From Eutreptiella sp. 'Long Island Sound 2002' (taxonomy: Eukaryota > Euglenozoa > Euglenophyceae > Eutreptiales > Eutreptiaceae), in NCBI GenBank assembly GCA_964036045.1, contig OZ038402.1, forward strand, positions 7,642,971 to 7,706,970: a stretch of DNA of 64,000 nt. Direction: 5' to 3'. Positions within the stretch are counted from its first letter, which is position 1, and every line of letters starts with the position of its first letter. Positions 53,529 through 64,000 of this stretch are shown in pieces. Below the pieces are notes generated by a model that had not been told where the DNA came from, ran no database searches, and saw only the letters and a list, made by a program, of their open reading frames with translations. The position numbers and the translations under genes are program-made.

Positions 53529-54200
53529 TCTAGTAAAAAATAAAAACTTAAGAAATAAATTCTATAAAAATAAACCTATTTATAATTTTTAAAAATTTCA
53601 ATTGAAACAAATATTTCCTAAGAAATCAAATAATTAAAACTAAAAAAAATCAAATTAAAATGATTATTCTGAGAATTACAAAGCTTTTTGTATATTATAA
53701 AATCCCGTAAATCTCTAGTTGATACATATAAAACATCAGCTAATCAAATAGGCAGAAAATTAAAAAAATAACGAAACAAATAATATCAAAAAAATTTCCT
53801 AAGAATAAAATTAAAAAACTTGACAATAAAAATTTTTAATCAAATAAAAGGCTCTTAAACGTTTTCTCAAATAAAACTCACTGCAAACGCTGAAACTTCC
53901 AATCATAAAAATTAACTCTTAGAATTTCACCCAATTCAAATCTTTCAGTAAAAGTTAAAAAAAATTTGAAAAATTAATTCTATTTATAAATCGTACCTGC
54001 AATTTTGCATACCACTTAAATTTTAACCTAAAAAGCTAATCTATTAGTTAAAAACAAAAATAACCAAATCAAAGACTAAAACCAAGTAAAATTAGTACTC
54101 AAAAAAATCGAAGATGAAACCAAATTTTTATTCAATAAAAACTTCGAAAATCCCCAAAATGATATGCTACAGTCCCGTATAAAATATTAAAAAATTCAGT

Positions 54201-54461
54201 TTAATCATAAATTAAGTTACTTAGAGAAATCTTTCGCAAAGAAGTTTTTCGATCTATCCCCGAAATCTTTCTATTGAAATGAACTTGAGTAACTTCCCGA
54301 ATTGCTAAAAAACGAGCAGAATTTGAATAAATAATTAGCTTTTGAATTCTCAAAGCTCTTTTAAAATCTCCAACAAGAATAGATTTAAAAATACGTATTT
54401 GTAAAAGATTATTTTGAGATTTCCTCCAAGAAAGCGAATCCCAGGAATATAATTTACTCAT
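54201..54461 (-). pseudogene. Maturase B, N-terminal domain
   Basis: 'RKSQNNLLQIRIFKSILVGD' and 'LQKLIIYSNSARFLAIREVT'-like sequence (here 'RIQKLIIYSNSARFLAIREV') then 'FNRKISGID' match the N-terminal domain of group II maturases closely. The frame stops after 86 residues. Its continuation, the B RT core, is 2.4 kb downstream, on the far side of maturase A and its domain V. This fits an intron inserted inside the maturase B gene. Confidence 0.72.
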
Positions 54462-54735
54462 TTTAAAGTATAAAACAAAACTAAAATCTAAAAATATTTG
54501 TATTTTATCTTTCCCAACAAATTAAAATTTTTCATTCAACTCTAAACTTAATTTAAAAAGGTAGGATTTTGATCAATCAGCGTACAAAAAAACTAAGAAC
54601 TCTTACAAAGTTAAAATATAAAAGTTAAATTAAAAACCTTATAAAACAAGAAATTAAAATTAAATTATAAAAGTACACCTTAGTTATTAAAAATTTTAAA
54701 TAATCTATTTCACTTTAAATAGAAACAATACACAC

Positions 54736-56684
<1,949 letters not shown>

Positions 56685-56941
56685 TTAAAAAAAAAACCTT
56701 CTCAATACAAAATACTCAAATAAGAGTAATAAAGTCAATAAAATAAATCATCAATTTAATTAAAAGGAGTTCATTAAATTTAGTAAAATTGGTAGAGGAA
56801 AGTTTTCTAAACAATAAATTCAAAAGCTTTCATCCTATAATTTTCTCATAAACATTAATAACAAACTAATAATATTTTTTTTGCAAAAAACCTTCAAATA
56901 CTGTTAAAACTAAGAACTAAAAGTAATGCTAATACTCGAAA

Positions 56942-56968
56942 TTCCTCAGCTTGAGTAGGATTAAAAGC
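56942..56968 (-). pseudogene. psbD: psbD mini-exon
   Basis: Nine codons 'AFNPTQAEE' are the conserved D2 segment just before 'TYSMVTANR'. On one side lies domain V/VI of an intron (57,005-57,041). On the other the sequence continues TTTCG, which fits a group II/III-like 5' end. The exact 5' border (codon for the preceding Arg) is unclear. Confidence 0.8.
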
Positions 56969-57004
56969 CTACCAGTAGAAAATTAAAATAAACTTTCTCG
57001 GTTT

Positions 57005-57041
57005 AAACCAAGCGTGCACCTTTCGAAATGTGATTTGGCTC
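57005..57041 (-). ncRNA. Group II intron domain V (psbD)
   Basis: GAGCCAA...TTGGTTT closes a 37-base hairpin with an inner CAC/GTG-type stem. A domain VI-like stem (GAGAAAG...TTTCTAC) separates it from the mini-exon. Confidence 0.75.
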
Positions 57042-57736
57042 GCAAGATAAAAATTTTACCTTGTCTAGTAACTAAAAGACTCGTAAACCCAATATTTAAT
57101 CAGATTTTATGCTGTTATAACTCAAATTCGTATTAAACATTTGACTTAGGTTTTCCTTCTGTAAAATTTTAAATTTTTGAAAATAATGTATTAAATCAAA
57201 CTAAATCTAATTTCCATACTTTAAGATTTATTTGATAATGGTTAACACAAATTTATTACTAGAATTCAAATAATATGACTTTGACCATATCAAATCTATT
57301 TTAGCAAGTTTTTAATATTAAATTATTCCTCCACATATAAGAGAATACTGCTTAAAACGTTTTTATCTAAAAAAGCGCATCTTCTCCAACCTAAATATTT
57401 GATTGAAATAGTAAAAATTTTAAAAGCTTTACAAAAACTTGACTAAAATCAGAGCTATCAAAATTTTCTCCATCCCATAAAAAATATGATTTTTACTAAT
57501 AAATAGTCCAACTAAATACTGAGTCAAAATTAGAGTTCAAATGATTAACCTTTACCATATGCAGTTTAATTTAGCAATGACACTCAACCCAAAATGAGTG
57601 AAAATCATTACATTTAAGATGATCCTGCTCATTAATACCAAATAAATTGGTTATATCATCCAATTTATATCCAATCAGCTCATAACAATATTTGAAATAT
57701 AAAAAAGTGTCCCGAGTAAACTCAGGCAGATCGCAC
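57042..57736 (-). other. psbD intron, internal exon missing
   Basis: The intron starts GTGCG at 57,736, right after psbD exon 1. D2 needs about 38 codons between 'NPF' and 'RAFNPTQ' ('HMMGVAGVLG' and so on). I could not find them in any frame in this AT-rich stretch. Confidence 0.65.
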
Positions 57737-58324
57737 GAAACGATTTAGTGTCCAGTTATGAAAACCTTGGAAAAATAAAATAAAACGGAAAATAGAAGCT
57801 AAACCAAGACTTGGAGCAAAAAACCATCCTGATTGACCTAAAGGATAAATTAAAAAGACTGAAACGAAAACTGAAATCGGTGCAGAGAAAGCAATTGCAT
57901 TATAGGGACGAATCTGAACTGCTCTTGCAATTTCAAATTCTCGTAACATAAAACCAATTAAACCGAAAGCTCCATGAAGAGCAACGAATGTCCATAATCC
58001 ATCTAGTTGTAACCAGCGTGTGAAGTCACCTTGAGCCTCTGGTCCCCAAGGTAACATTAAAGAATGCGCCATACTATTAGCAGGAGTTGAAACTGCCGCA
58101 GTAAGAACATAGCAACCCTCTAAAAAAGAAGATGCTAAACCATGAGTGTACAAAGAAGTAACAAAAGTAAATCCAGTTAACCAACCTCCTAATGCTAAAT
58201 AAGCACAAGGAAATAGTAAAAGTCCTGACCAACCAACAAAAACAAAACGATCACGCTTTAACCAATCATCTGCTATATCGAAGAAATTACGTTTCTCTTC
58301 AGTTCTTCCGATAGCTATTGTCAT
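57737..58324 (-). pseudogene. psbD: psbD, first exon
   Basis: 196 codons from '[20 protein letters not shown]' through '[20 protein letters not shown]' to '[10 protein letters not shown]'. It is the N-terminal half of D2, the photosystem II reaction-centre protein that binds P680, pheophytin and QA, and has the expected hydrophobic helices. The conserved Pro of 'LNPF' is Arg. The next bases are the intron start GTGCG; the few extra residues of the open frame belong to the intron. Confidence 0.93.
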
Positions 58325-58540
58325 AATGTTAATCTCGAATTAAAATACATAAAATAAATTTTGCTTATTATTTACAAAAATATTATTCAACTTTTAAGGG
58401 TTTAAAGTACAAAATAATTTTTTTTTTACTTTTCAATTAATATAAAATATTGTTAGTAAAAAATTACACAACATTATAAATGTAACAAAATTGTCATAAC
58501 ATTAAAAATTATATGAAACGTTTATGATTGATAAAAAAAT

Positions 58541-59572
58541 GAACGCCCAGTATTTCCTTTTACTTCTATTGTAGGACAAGATCAAATGAAGTTGGCCTTA
58601 ATCTTAACCGTTCTTGACCCTAAAATTGGAGGAGTAATGATTATGGGAGATCGAGGTACAGGTAAATCGACTACAATTCGAGCTTTAGTAGATTTATTAC
58701 CAGAAATAGAAGTAGTCGCAAATGATGATTATAATTCTGATCCTAATCATCCTGAATTAATGAGTGAAGAAGTCCGAGATAAAATAAGCAAAAAACAAGA
58801 AATAAAAACAAAAAAAATAAAAACTCCAATGGTTGATCTTCCATTAAGAGCAACAGAAGATCGAGTCTGTGGAACAATCGATATAGAAAAAGGTCTAACA
58901 GAAGTTGTAAAAGCCTTTGAGCCTGGACTCTTAGCAAAAGCAAATCGAGGAATCCTTTATGTAGATGAAGTAAAGTTACTAGACGATCACCTCGTTGACG
59001 TTTTACTGGATTCAGCAGCTTCTGGATGGAATACTGTTGAACGAGAAGGAGTTTCCATACGTCATCCTGCAAGATTCATCCTTGTAGGATCCGGAAATCC
59101 TGAAGAAGGTGAACTTCGCCCTCAACTATTAGATAGATTTGGTATGCATGCCCAAATTGGAACAGTAAAAGAACCTGATCTAAGAGTAAAAATTGTAGAA
59201 CAGAGAGCTCTTTTCGATCAAGATCCATATCAATTTAGAGCTGAATATGAAGAATCTCAAAACGAACTCAGACAAAAAATCATTCATGCTAGAAAAGTGT
59301 TAAAAAACATAACACTAAGTTATGATTATCAAAAAAAAATATCACAAATCTGTTCAGAATTAAATGTAGATGGATTGAGAGGTGATATGGTAACAAATCG
59401 AGCCGCAAAAGCATTAGTGGCATTCGAAGGCCGTACAGAAGTAACTGATCAAGATATTTTCACTATAATCACTCTATGCTTAAGACATAGATTGAGAAAC
59501 GATCCTCTTGAAACTATTGATTCTGGATTGAAAGTACAAGAAGGCTTCAAAAGAGTTTTTGGTTTTGAGTAA
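58541..59572 (+). pseudogene. chlI: chlI, magnesium chelatase subunit I (frame break at start)
   Basis: ChlI is the AAA+ ATPase that helps insert Mg into protoporphyrin IX. The frame has Walker A 'GDRGTGKST', the insert 'VDLPLRATEDRVCGTIDIEK', Walker B 'RGILYVDEVKLLDDHLVD' (usually VNLL, here Lys), 'LVGSGNPEEGELRPQLLDRF' and the C-terminal domain. The first in-frame ATG (58,586) would drop 15 conserved residues. Reading back gives 'ERPVFPFTSIVGQDQ' and then a stop. The ATG at 58,539 sits exactly before it but one base out of frame, as if one G had been lost. An unusual start or indel error is possible. Confidence 0.9.
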
Positions 59573-59646
59573 TTTTAAATAAACCCAACCTTAAGTAAAA
59601 GGAGGGGATTTCTCTAATTATCCTAATTAACTAGATTATAATAAAA

Positions 59647-60810
<1,164 letters not shown>

Positions 60811-60887
60811 TTATTCCGACCTGCAAGTACCTTCTCCGAGTAAAATAAAAGTGTATCAAAAATATTAAGAATTTTTACTTTGATTTA

Positions 60888-61258
60888 CTACCTGCATTCT
60901 ATTTGAAAATTTAAGTTAGCTTCCAATTTAGCTTTACCTTCTGAAGATTTTTCTAAATCAGACTTTGCTTCTAAAAATATAGATTCTACGTTTTCAGAAT
61001 CTATATCTGAAGGTAATTCAGCTTCATTAACCAAAACAGTTACTGTGTTATTTTTTACTAAAGCAAATCCACCCATAACGGCAATAACCATCCAATCAGA
61101 AGAAGAAGACTCACGAATAAGCATGACACCAGTATCTAACCCTGTTAAAACAGGAATATGATTATTCAATATTCCCATTTGACCACTAAGGGTCGGAAGA
61201 ATAATTTCAACTGCTTTATCCTTCCAAAAAACACGATCCGGAACAAGAATGGAATTCA
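60888..61258 (-). pseudogene. atpE: atpE, ATP synthase epsilon, main exon
   Basis: 'SILVPDRVFWKDKAVEIILP' and 'SGQMGILNNHIPVLTGLDTG' then 'WMVIAVMGGFALVKNNTVTV' match the beta-sandwich domain of the chloroplast F1 epsilon subunit. The helical C-terminus is short ('AKLEANLNFQIECR'). The N-terminal few residues are missing. A domain V-like hairpin lies just upstream (61,299-61,335), so the first exon is beyond the intron, past the E5 insertion or lost. The open frame upstream of 61,258 is intron. Confidence 0.85.
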
Positions 61259-61298
61259 AATAGATAATCGATAAACAAAAACTCGTCTCCTTTAAAAT

Positions 61299-61335
61299 AA
61301 TACCGTACAAGAAACTTATATTTCATACGGCATAT
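61299..61335 (-). ncRNA. Group II intron domain V-like hairpin (atpE)
   Basis: On the minus strand ATATGCCGTA...TACGGTATT forms a stable hairpin with inner pair TGAAA/TTTCT. It is the size of domain V, but the AGC triad reads TGC. It lies 40 bases before the atpE exon. Confidence 0.55.
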
Positions 61336-61387
61336 CACTAGAAATTAAACTAATTATATTAATGAAAATTATTTAAAAATCAAACAA

Positions 61388-61728
61388 TGCAGGTCACAAC
61401 CCTACCCTGGCATTTTACCCCTAAGGGAGCATTATTTGGCCCTATATATGGGATATATGTGGGATAGGGTATATCATATTCCATTTCCTTGTTAGGAACA
61501 TAGGATGTGGGATAGATAAGGCAATCATGGATGTTTAGTAGTTATATCAATTAGTGGATGATAGGGTGGATTTCTCATATGTGCATATCAGGTATTTCAT
61601 TGGCTATGTGTACCATATCTGTTTGCAGGATACTATTCAGTCAACACTATCGTTATGTCTTCGGTGCCAAGCAATGTTGCTGCCCATGCCACTGCGACCT
61701 CTGCTCCTGACCACCCGGTCTGGTTTCA
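61388..61728 (+). repeat. E5 5' LTR (left edge uncertain)
   Basis: Ends GTTTCA against the primer-binding site. 'ccctatatatggg' near 61,440 is a TATA-like element. The gag ATG lies at 61,655, inside the LTR. Confidence 0.65.
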
Positions 61729-63367
61729 TGGTAGCAGAGGCGAAAATTTTTCGTCTCTGTTGGGCGTTTGGCATCGCGGAAAGCGATCGGTCCAAGACAT
61801 CATGGACCAAATTCAAGTTAAAATCTCTTCCCCGGGAGGGATAGCTGAGGGTGTCCAGGTCCCCACTCTCAGGACCTCCTCGGCCCTGACCCCATCGACC
61901 GGGCAGGGGCCGCAAAAACGGGCCAAGCCCCAAGTGGCTACGAATCCTAAGTTTCCGAAATCCCCGAATGTTCCCATCGGGGCCCCCCATCCTCGAAATC
62001 CAGCTGGTGTACCTGGGATGGTTGGGGGGGAAATAGACGGCCACCCTCAGGGAGCGATAAGAGGACCACAATCGCCTATTATGGGCCCGGGAACCGTTAC
62101 TAGCGCCGAGAATCGGGCAGTAATCGACCAGTCTACTGGGGTGATCGAGCGTACGAACGCTGCGCCCTCACGCGCTGCCGACTGGGGTACGATGGCTTCG
62201 CCAATGGGGCCTATCGTGGTCGACTCTGGCACTCCTCCGTCGCTAGGGGGGTTGCCAGAGCCTCAGGTCAGAAAAAACCTGTTTGCGGCAGGGCCCATCA
62301 GCCCCATTGTTGACCAACTCGACGCTGAAAACCGTCGAGCCCTCGCGCTCACGCCTGATCCCCATGGCCATCTGGGTCCGGCTCGAGAGGCCGTGGCCCT
62401 GGGGACTAGGCAGAACCCCACTGTGGTGGAATCGTCGCCCACTCCAATGAGTGGATCGCGGCGGTTTCCCTCCCTGGTGGAGGAATCTCCTGCCTTGGGA
62501 GCGTATCCCAATCCCCCGAGCGGATCCAGGCTAAATCCTACGATCATCGAGGAATCCCCCACGCAAATCGAGGAGGATGAGTGTGACCAGTGGTTCGCCC
62601 TGGCGGTGGAGCAGTGGAACGACGATGAGGAGGAGGAGATTGGAGTGTTGGAACGTCATGAACTCCATCATTCCCCTATTTCCGTTGCCTCGTCGCCTGC
62701 ACCTCCTGAACCTATGTCAGGGACCAGGGATCGCCCCATGCTGGTGGAAGAATCCCCGGCCCCCCACTACATCACGGTGGAGGACTCTCCGGCCCCTCAG
62801 TTCATTGCAGTGGAAGAGTCTCCGGTGCCTATGAGCGGCGTCAAAAACCGCCCGTGTCTTGTCGTGGAATCTCCGGAGCCTACGGAGGACCGGGCCGGTA
62901 CTACATCTCCAGTGCCTATGAGTGGCACGCAAGATCGTCCATCCCTAGTGGATGATTCTCCGGCAATGCCGAAGGTCAACAATCTGTGCCCGGGGGGAGG
63001 GAATCAGGTGGAGGGAGGTTCAGCAACCCTCCCAATAAATTTGGTCTCTCCCCCCACAAATACATCTCCTACGGAGGACCCCCAACTGCCCAATTGGGGG
63101 GGGGATCCAGAGGTTGCAACGGGATCGGAGCCTGTTTTTGCTTCCCATCCGAGAAATCGATCACCTATGGTGGTTCATGAGTCACCACAGTATATTGTGG
63201 TGGACGATTCCCCACCCCCACCGCCGCGACCGAATACTGTTGGTCATGTTCCCCCTCCGCCGTCACCCCGCCGCCGCCAGGTGGCTTACATCGAGCACGT
63301 GCAAGGAATCCCGCACCTGGTTCGGCCATCTAGTGGTGGAGGTTTGGGGGGGGGGACATCCCTCTAG
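61655..63367 (+). CDS. E5 gag, Pro/Ser-rich N-terminal part
   Basis: The ATG is in the LTR and the frame crosses the primer-binding site as 'WFHGSRGENF'. After about residue 180 the protein is built of degenerate repeats of the kind 'PMSGTxxRPxLVEESPAP' (at least eight copies, residues ~245-500), with Asp/Glu-rich and poly-Pro stretches. No capsid fold is reached. The frame ends after 'GGGLGGGTSL' at a G-run (63,346-63,355), where a one-base shift leads into the next part. Confidence 0.7.
   Translation: MSSVPSNVAAHATATSAPDHPVWFHGSRGENFSSLLGVWHRGKRSVQDIMDQIQVKISSPGGIAEGVQVPTLRTSSALTPSTGQGPQKRAKPQVATNPKFPKSPNVPIGAPHPRNPAGVPGMVGGEIDGHPQGAIRGPQSPIMGPGTVTSAENRAVIDQSTGVIERTNAAPSRAADWGTMASPMGPIVVDSGTPPSLGGLPEPQVRKNLFAAGPISPIVDQLDAENRRALALTPDPHGHLGPAREAVALGTRQNPTVVESSPTPMSGSRRFPSLVEESPALGAYPNPPSGSRLNPTIIEESPTQIEEDECDQWFALAVEQWNDDEEEEIGVLERHELHHSPISVASSPAPPEPMSGTRDRPMLVEESPAPHYITVEDSPAPQFIAVEESPVPMSGVKNRPCLVVESPEPTEDRAGTTSPVPMSGTQDRPSLVDDSPAMPKVNNLCPGGGNQVEGGSATLPINLVSPPTNTSPTEDPQLPNWGGDPEVATGSEPVFASHPRNRSPMVVHESPQYIVVDDSPPPPPRPNTVGHVPPPPSPRRRQVAYIEHVQGIPHLVRPSSGGGLGGGTSL
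61729..61740 (+). other. E5 primer-binding site (tRNA-iMet)
   Basis: TGGTAGCAGAGG directly after GTTTCA, identical to the sites of E3 and E4. Confidence 0.92.
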
Positions 63368-64000
63368 TGGGGGGGCGCCAGCGCCTGTTGCTGCGCGCCC
63401 CACACTCCCGTCTCGCCCTGCGGGGGGGCCCTCTGGTCCCTCCGTGGCAGGGGGGGCTGCTGGGGGGGGCGGTGGTGGCTCATCTCCTCCTCGTGGAGGG
63501 GGGGGTCCATCTTTTCGACATTCTGGGGGCCCCACTCCTACACGGGGGGAGGACGACCTACAGCACACCTGTGGCTGTCCCCGGTGTGTGGTGCACTACG
63601 AAACGTGCATCCAATCTCTGATGGCACAGGTGAGGGACCTGCGAAATCAGAATCTGGAGTTGCAGCGATCCCATCAGGAACTTTCTCAGGCAGTAGCCTC
63701 TACCGTGGGCATCAGTAAGTCCTACGGGGACCGGATGACCCAAATCTTGTCTACGTTGGCTAAGTTTGACGCGGTGGTTCAGGGCTACCAACGGGATTCT
63801 AAGGCGGTGGAGGCTAGTGTGTCGGATCATCTTAAGATGTCCAACGGCAACACGGCTAAGTGCTTCAGCGCAGTGGAGTCGCTCGCTACACGTTACGCCG
63901 CCGTTGCATCTAGGATCGATGCGTGGGACCACTGGTACTCCACGCCTGCGGAACCCGTTACGGTGGTCGTACCCCCGCCATCGGCGCCTCCGCCCGTTCC
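63351..64000 (+). CDS. E5 gag continued, Cys cluster and coiled coil (partial)
   Basis: Frame open to the window edge. A Gly/Pro/Ser-rich part leads to 'HTCGCPRCVVHYETCIQSLM' and a probable coiled coil ('VRDLRNQNLELQRSHQELSQ'), the arrangement seen in E3 and E4 gag. Helical sequence follows ('MTQILSTLAKFDAVVQGYQR'). It becomes Pro-rich at the end of the window. It joins the previous frame by a one-base shift in a G-run. Confidence 0.65.

Larger units (their letters stand above)
61388..64000 (+). mobile_element. E5: LTR element, 5' end only
   Basis: Shown by the same primer-binding site and gag layout as E3 and E4. Only LTR and gag are inside the window. It interrupts or borders the atpE intron of the plastid block. 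The LTR start is uncertain (61,363 'TGAAAA' or 61,388 'TGCAGG'). Confidence 0.78.

Noticed and set aside
58586-59572. chlI starting at 58,586
   Set aside because: The 15 codons upstream encode conserved ChlI residues, so the original start lies further upstream.

Overview
The window looks like nuclear DNA of a photosynthetic eukaryote, most likely an alga with a green-type plastid. It is almost entirely mobile DNA. From about 8 to 50 kb and from 61.4 kb to the end it holds broken or nested Ty3-like LTR retrotransposons. From about 50.2 to 61.4 kb it holds an AT-rich block of plastid genes: psbJ, psbC, psbD, chlI, psbA and atpE. A plastid-encoded chlI and several group II introns, including maturase genes in a psbC intron, lean towards a euglenophyte-like plastid. 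That is inference; only 'alga' is well supported. I found no single-copy host nuclear gene.

Layout. 1-8 kb: non-coding, with G-rich DNA, one retroposon 3' tail (2.5 kb) and a tandem array of tRNA-derived sequences (3.0-4.1 kb). 8.0-12.1 kb (-): E1, a 5'-truncated Ty3-like pol. 12.1-16.2 kb: non-coding, with degenerate ~180-bp repeats. 16.2-43.0 kb (-): E2, an old element with gag, protease, dUTPase, a Dam-like domain, RT, RNase H, integrase/chromodomain and an extra 310-aa ORF. Two insertions split E2. E3 (21,338-32,054) is a complete young LTR element with 532-bp LTRs and a GACAG target duplication. The other is a 5.9-kb sequence (34,722-40,602) with a 14-bp target duplication. 43.0-50.2 kb (+): E4, whose 5' LTR lies in the E2 gag and which is cut off inside integrase by the plastid block. 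61.4-64 kb (+): E5, 5' LTR plus gag only.

The retroelements share unusual traits. In E3, E4 and E5 the gag reading frame starts inside the 5' LTR and runs through the initiator-tRNA primer-binding site in the same frame, so the site is translated as HGSRG. E1-E4 carry a Dam-like domain of the kind known from DIRS/Ngaro elements, but before RT. E3 and E4 have DNG instead of DTG/DSG in the protease. The 5.9-kb insertion contains a 1,679-base stretch with a single T on the + strand, followed by a ~185-bp satellite. This makes very long but meaningless open frames on both strands.

In the plastid block psbA is intact (353 codons). psbD is split by group II introns, has lost an internal exon, and was hit by a poly-A retroposon with a 10-bp target duplication. 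chlI is one base out of frame right after its ATG. psbC keeps only its first exon, followed by two maturase genes arranged one inside the other. Either plastid DNA was transferred to the nucleus and later invaded by retroelements, or the assembly joins the two compartments; the retroposon inside psbD and the LTR at the right edge favour true nuclear transfer. Many reading-frame breaks lie at homopolymers, so sequencing indels cannot be excluded.
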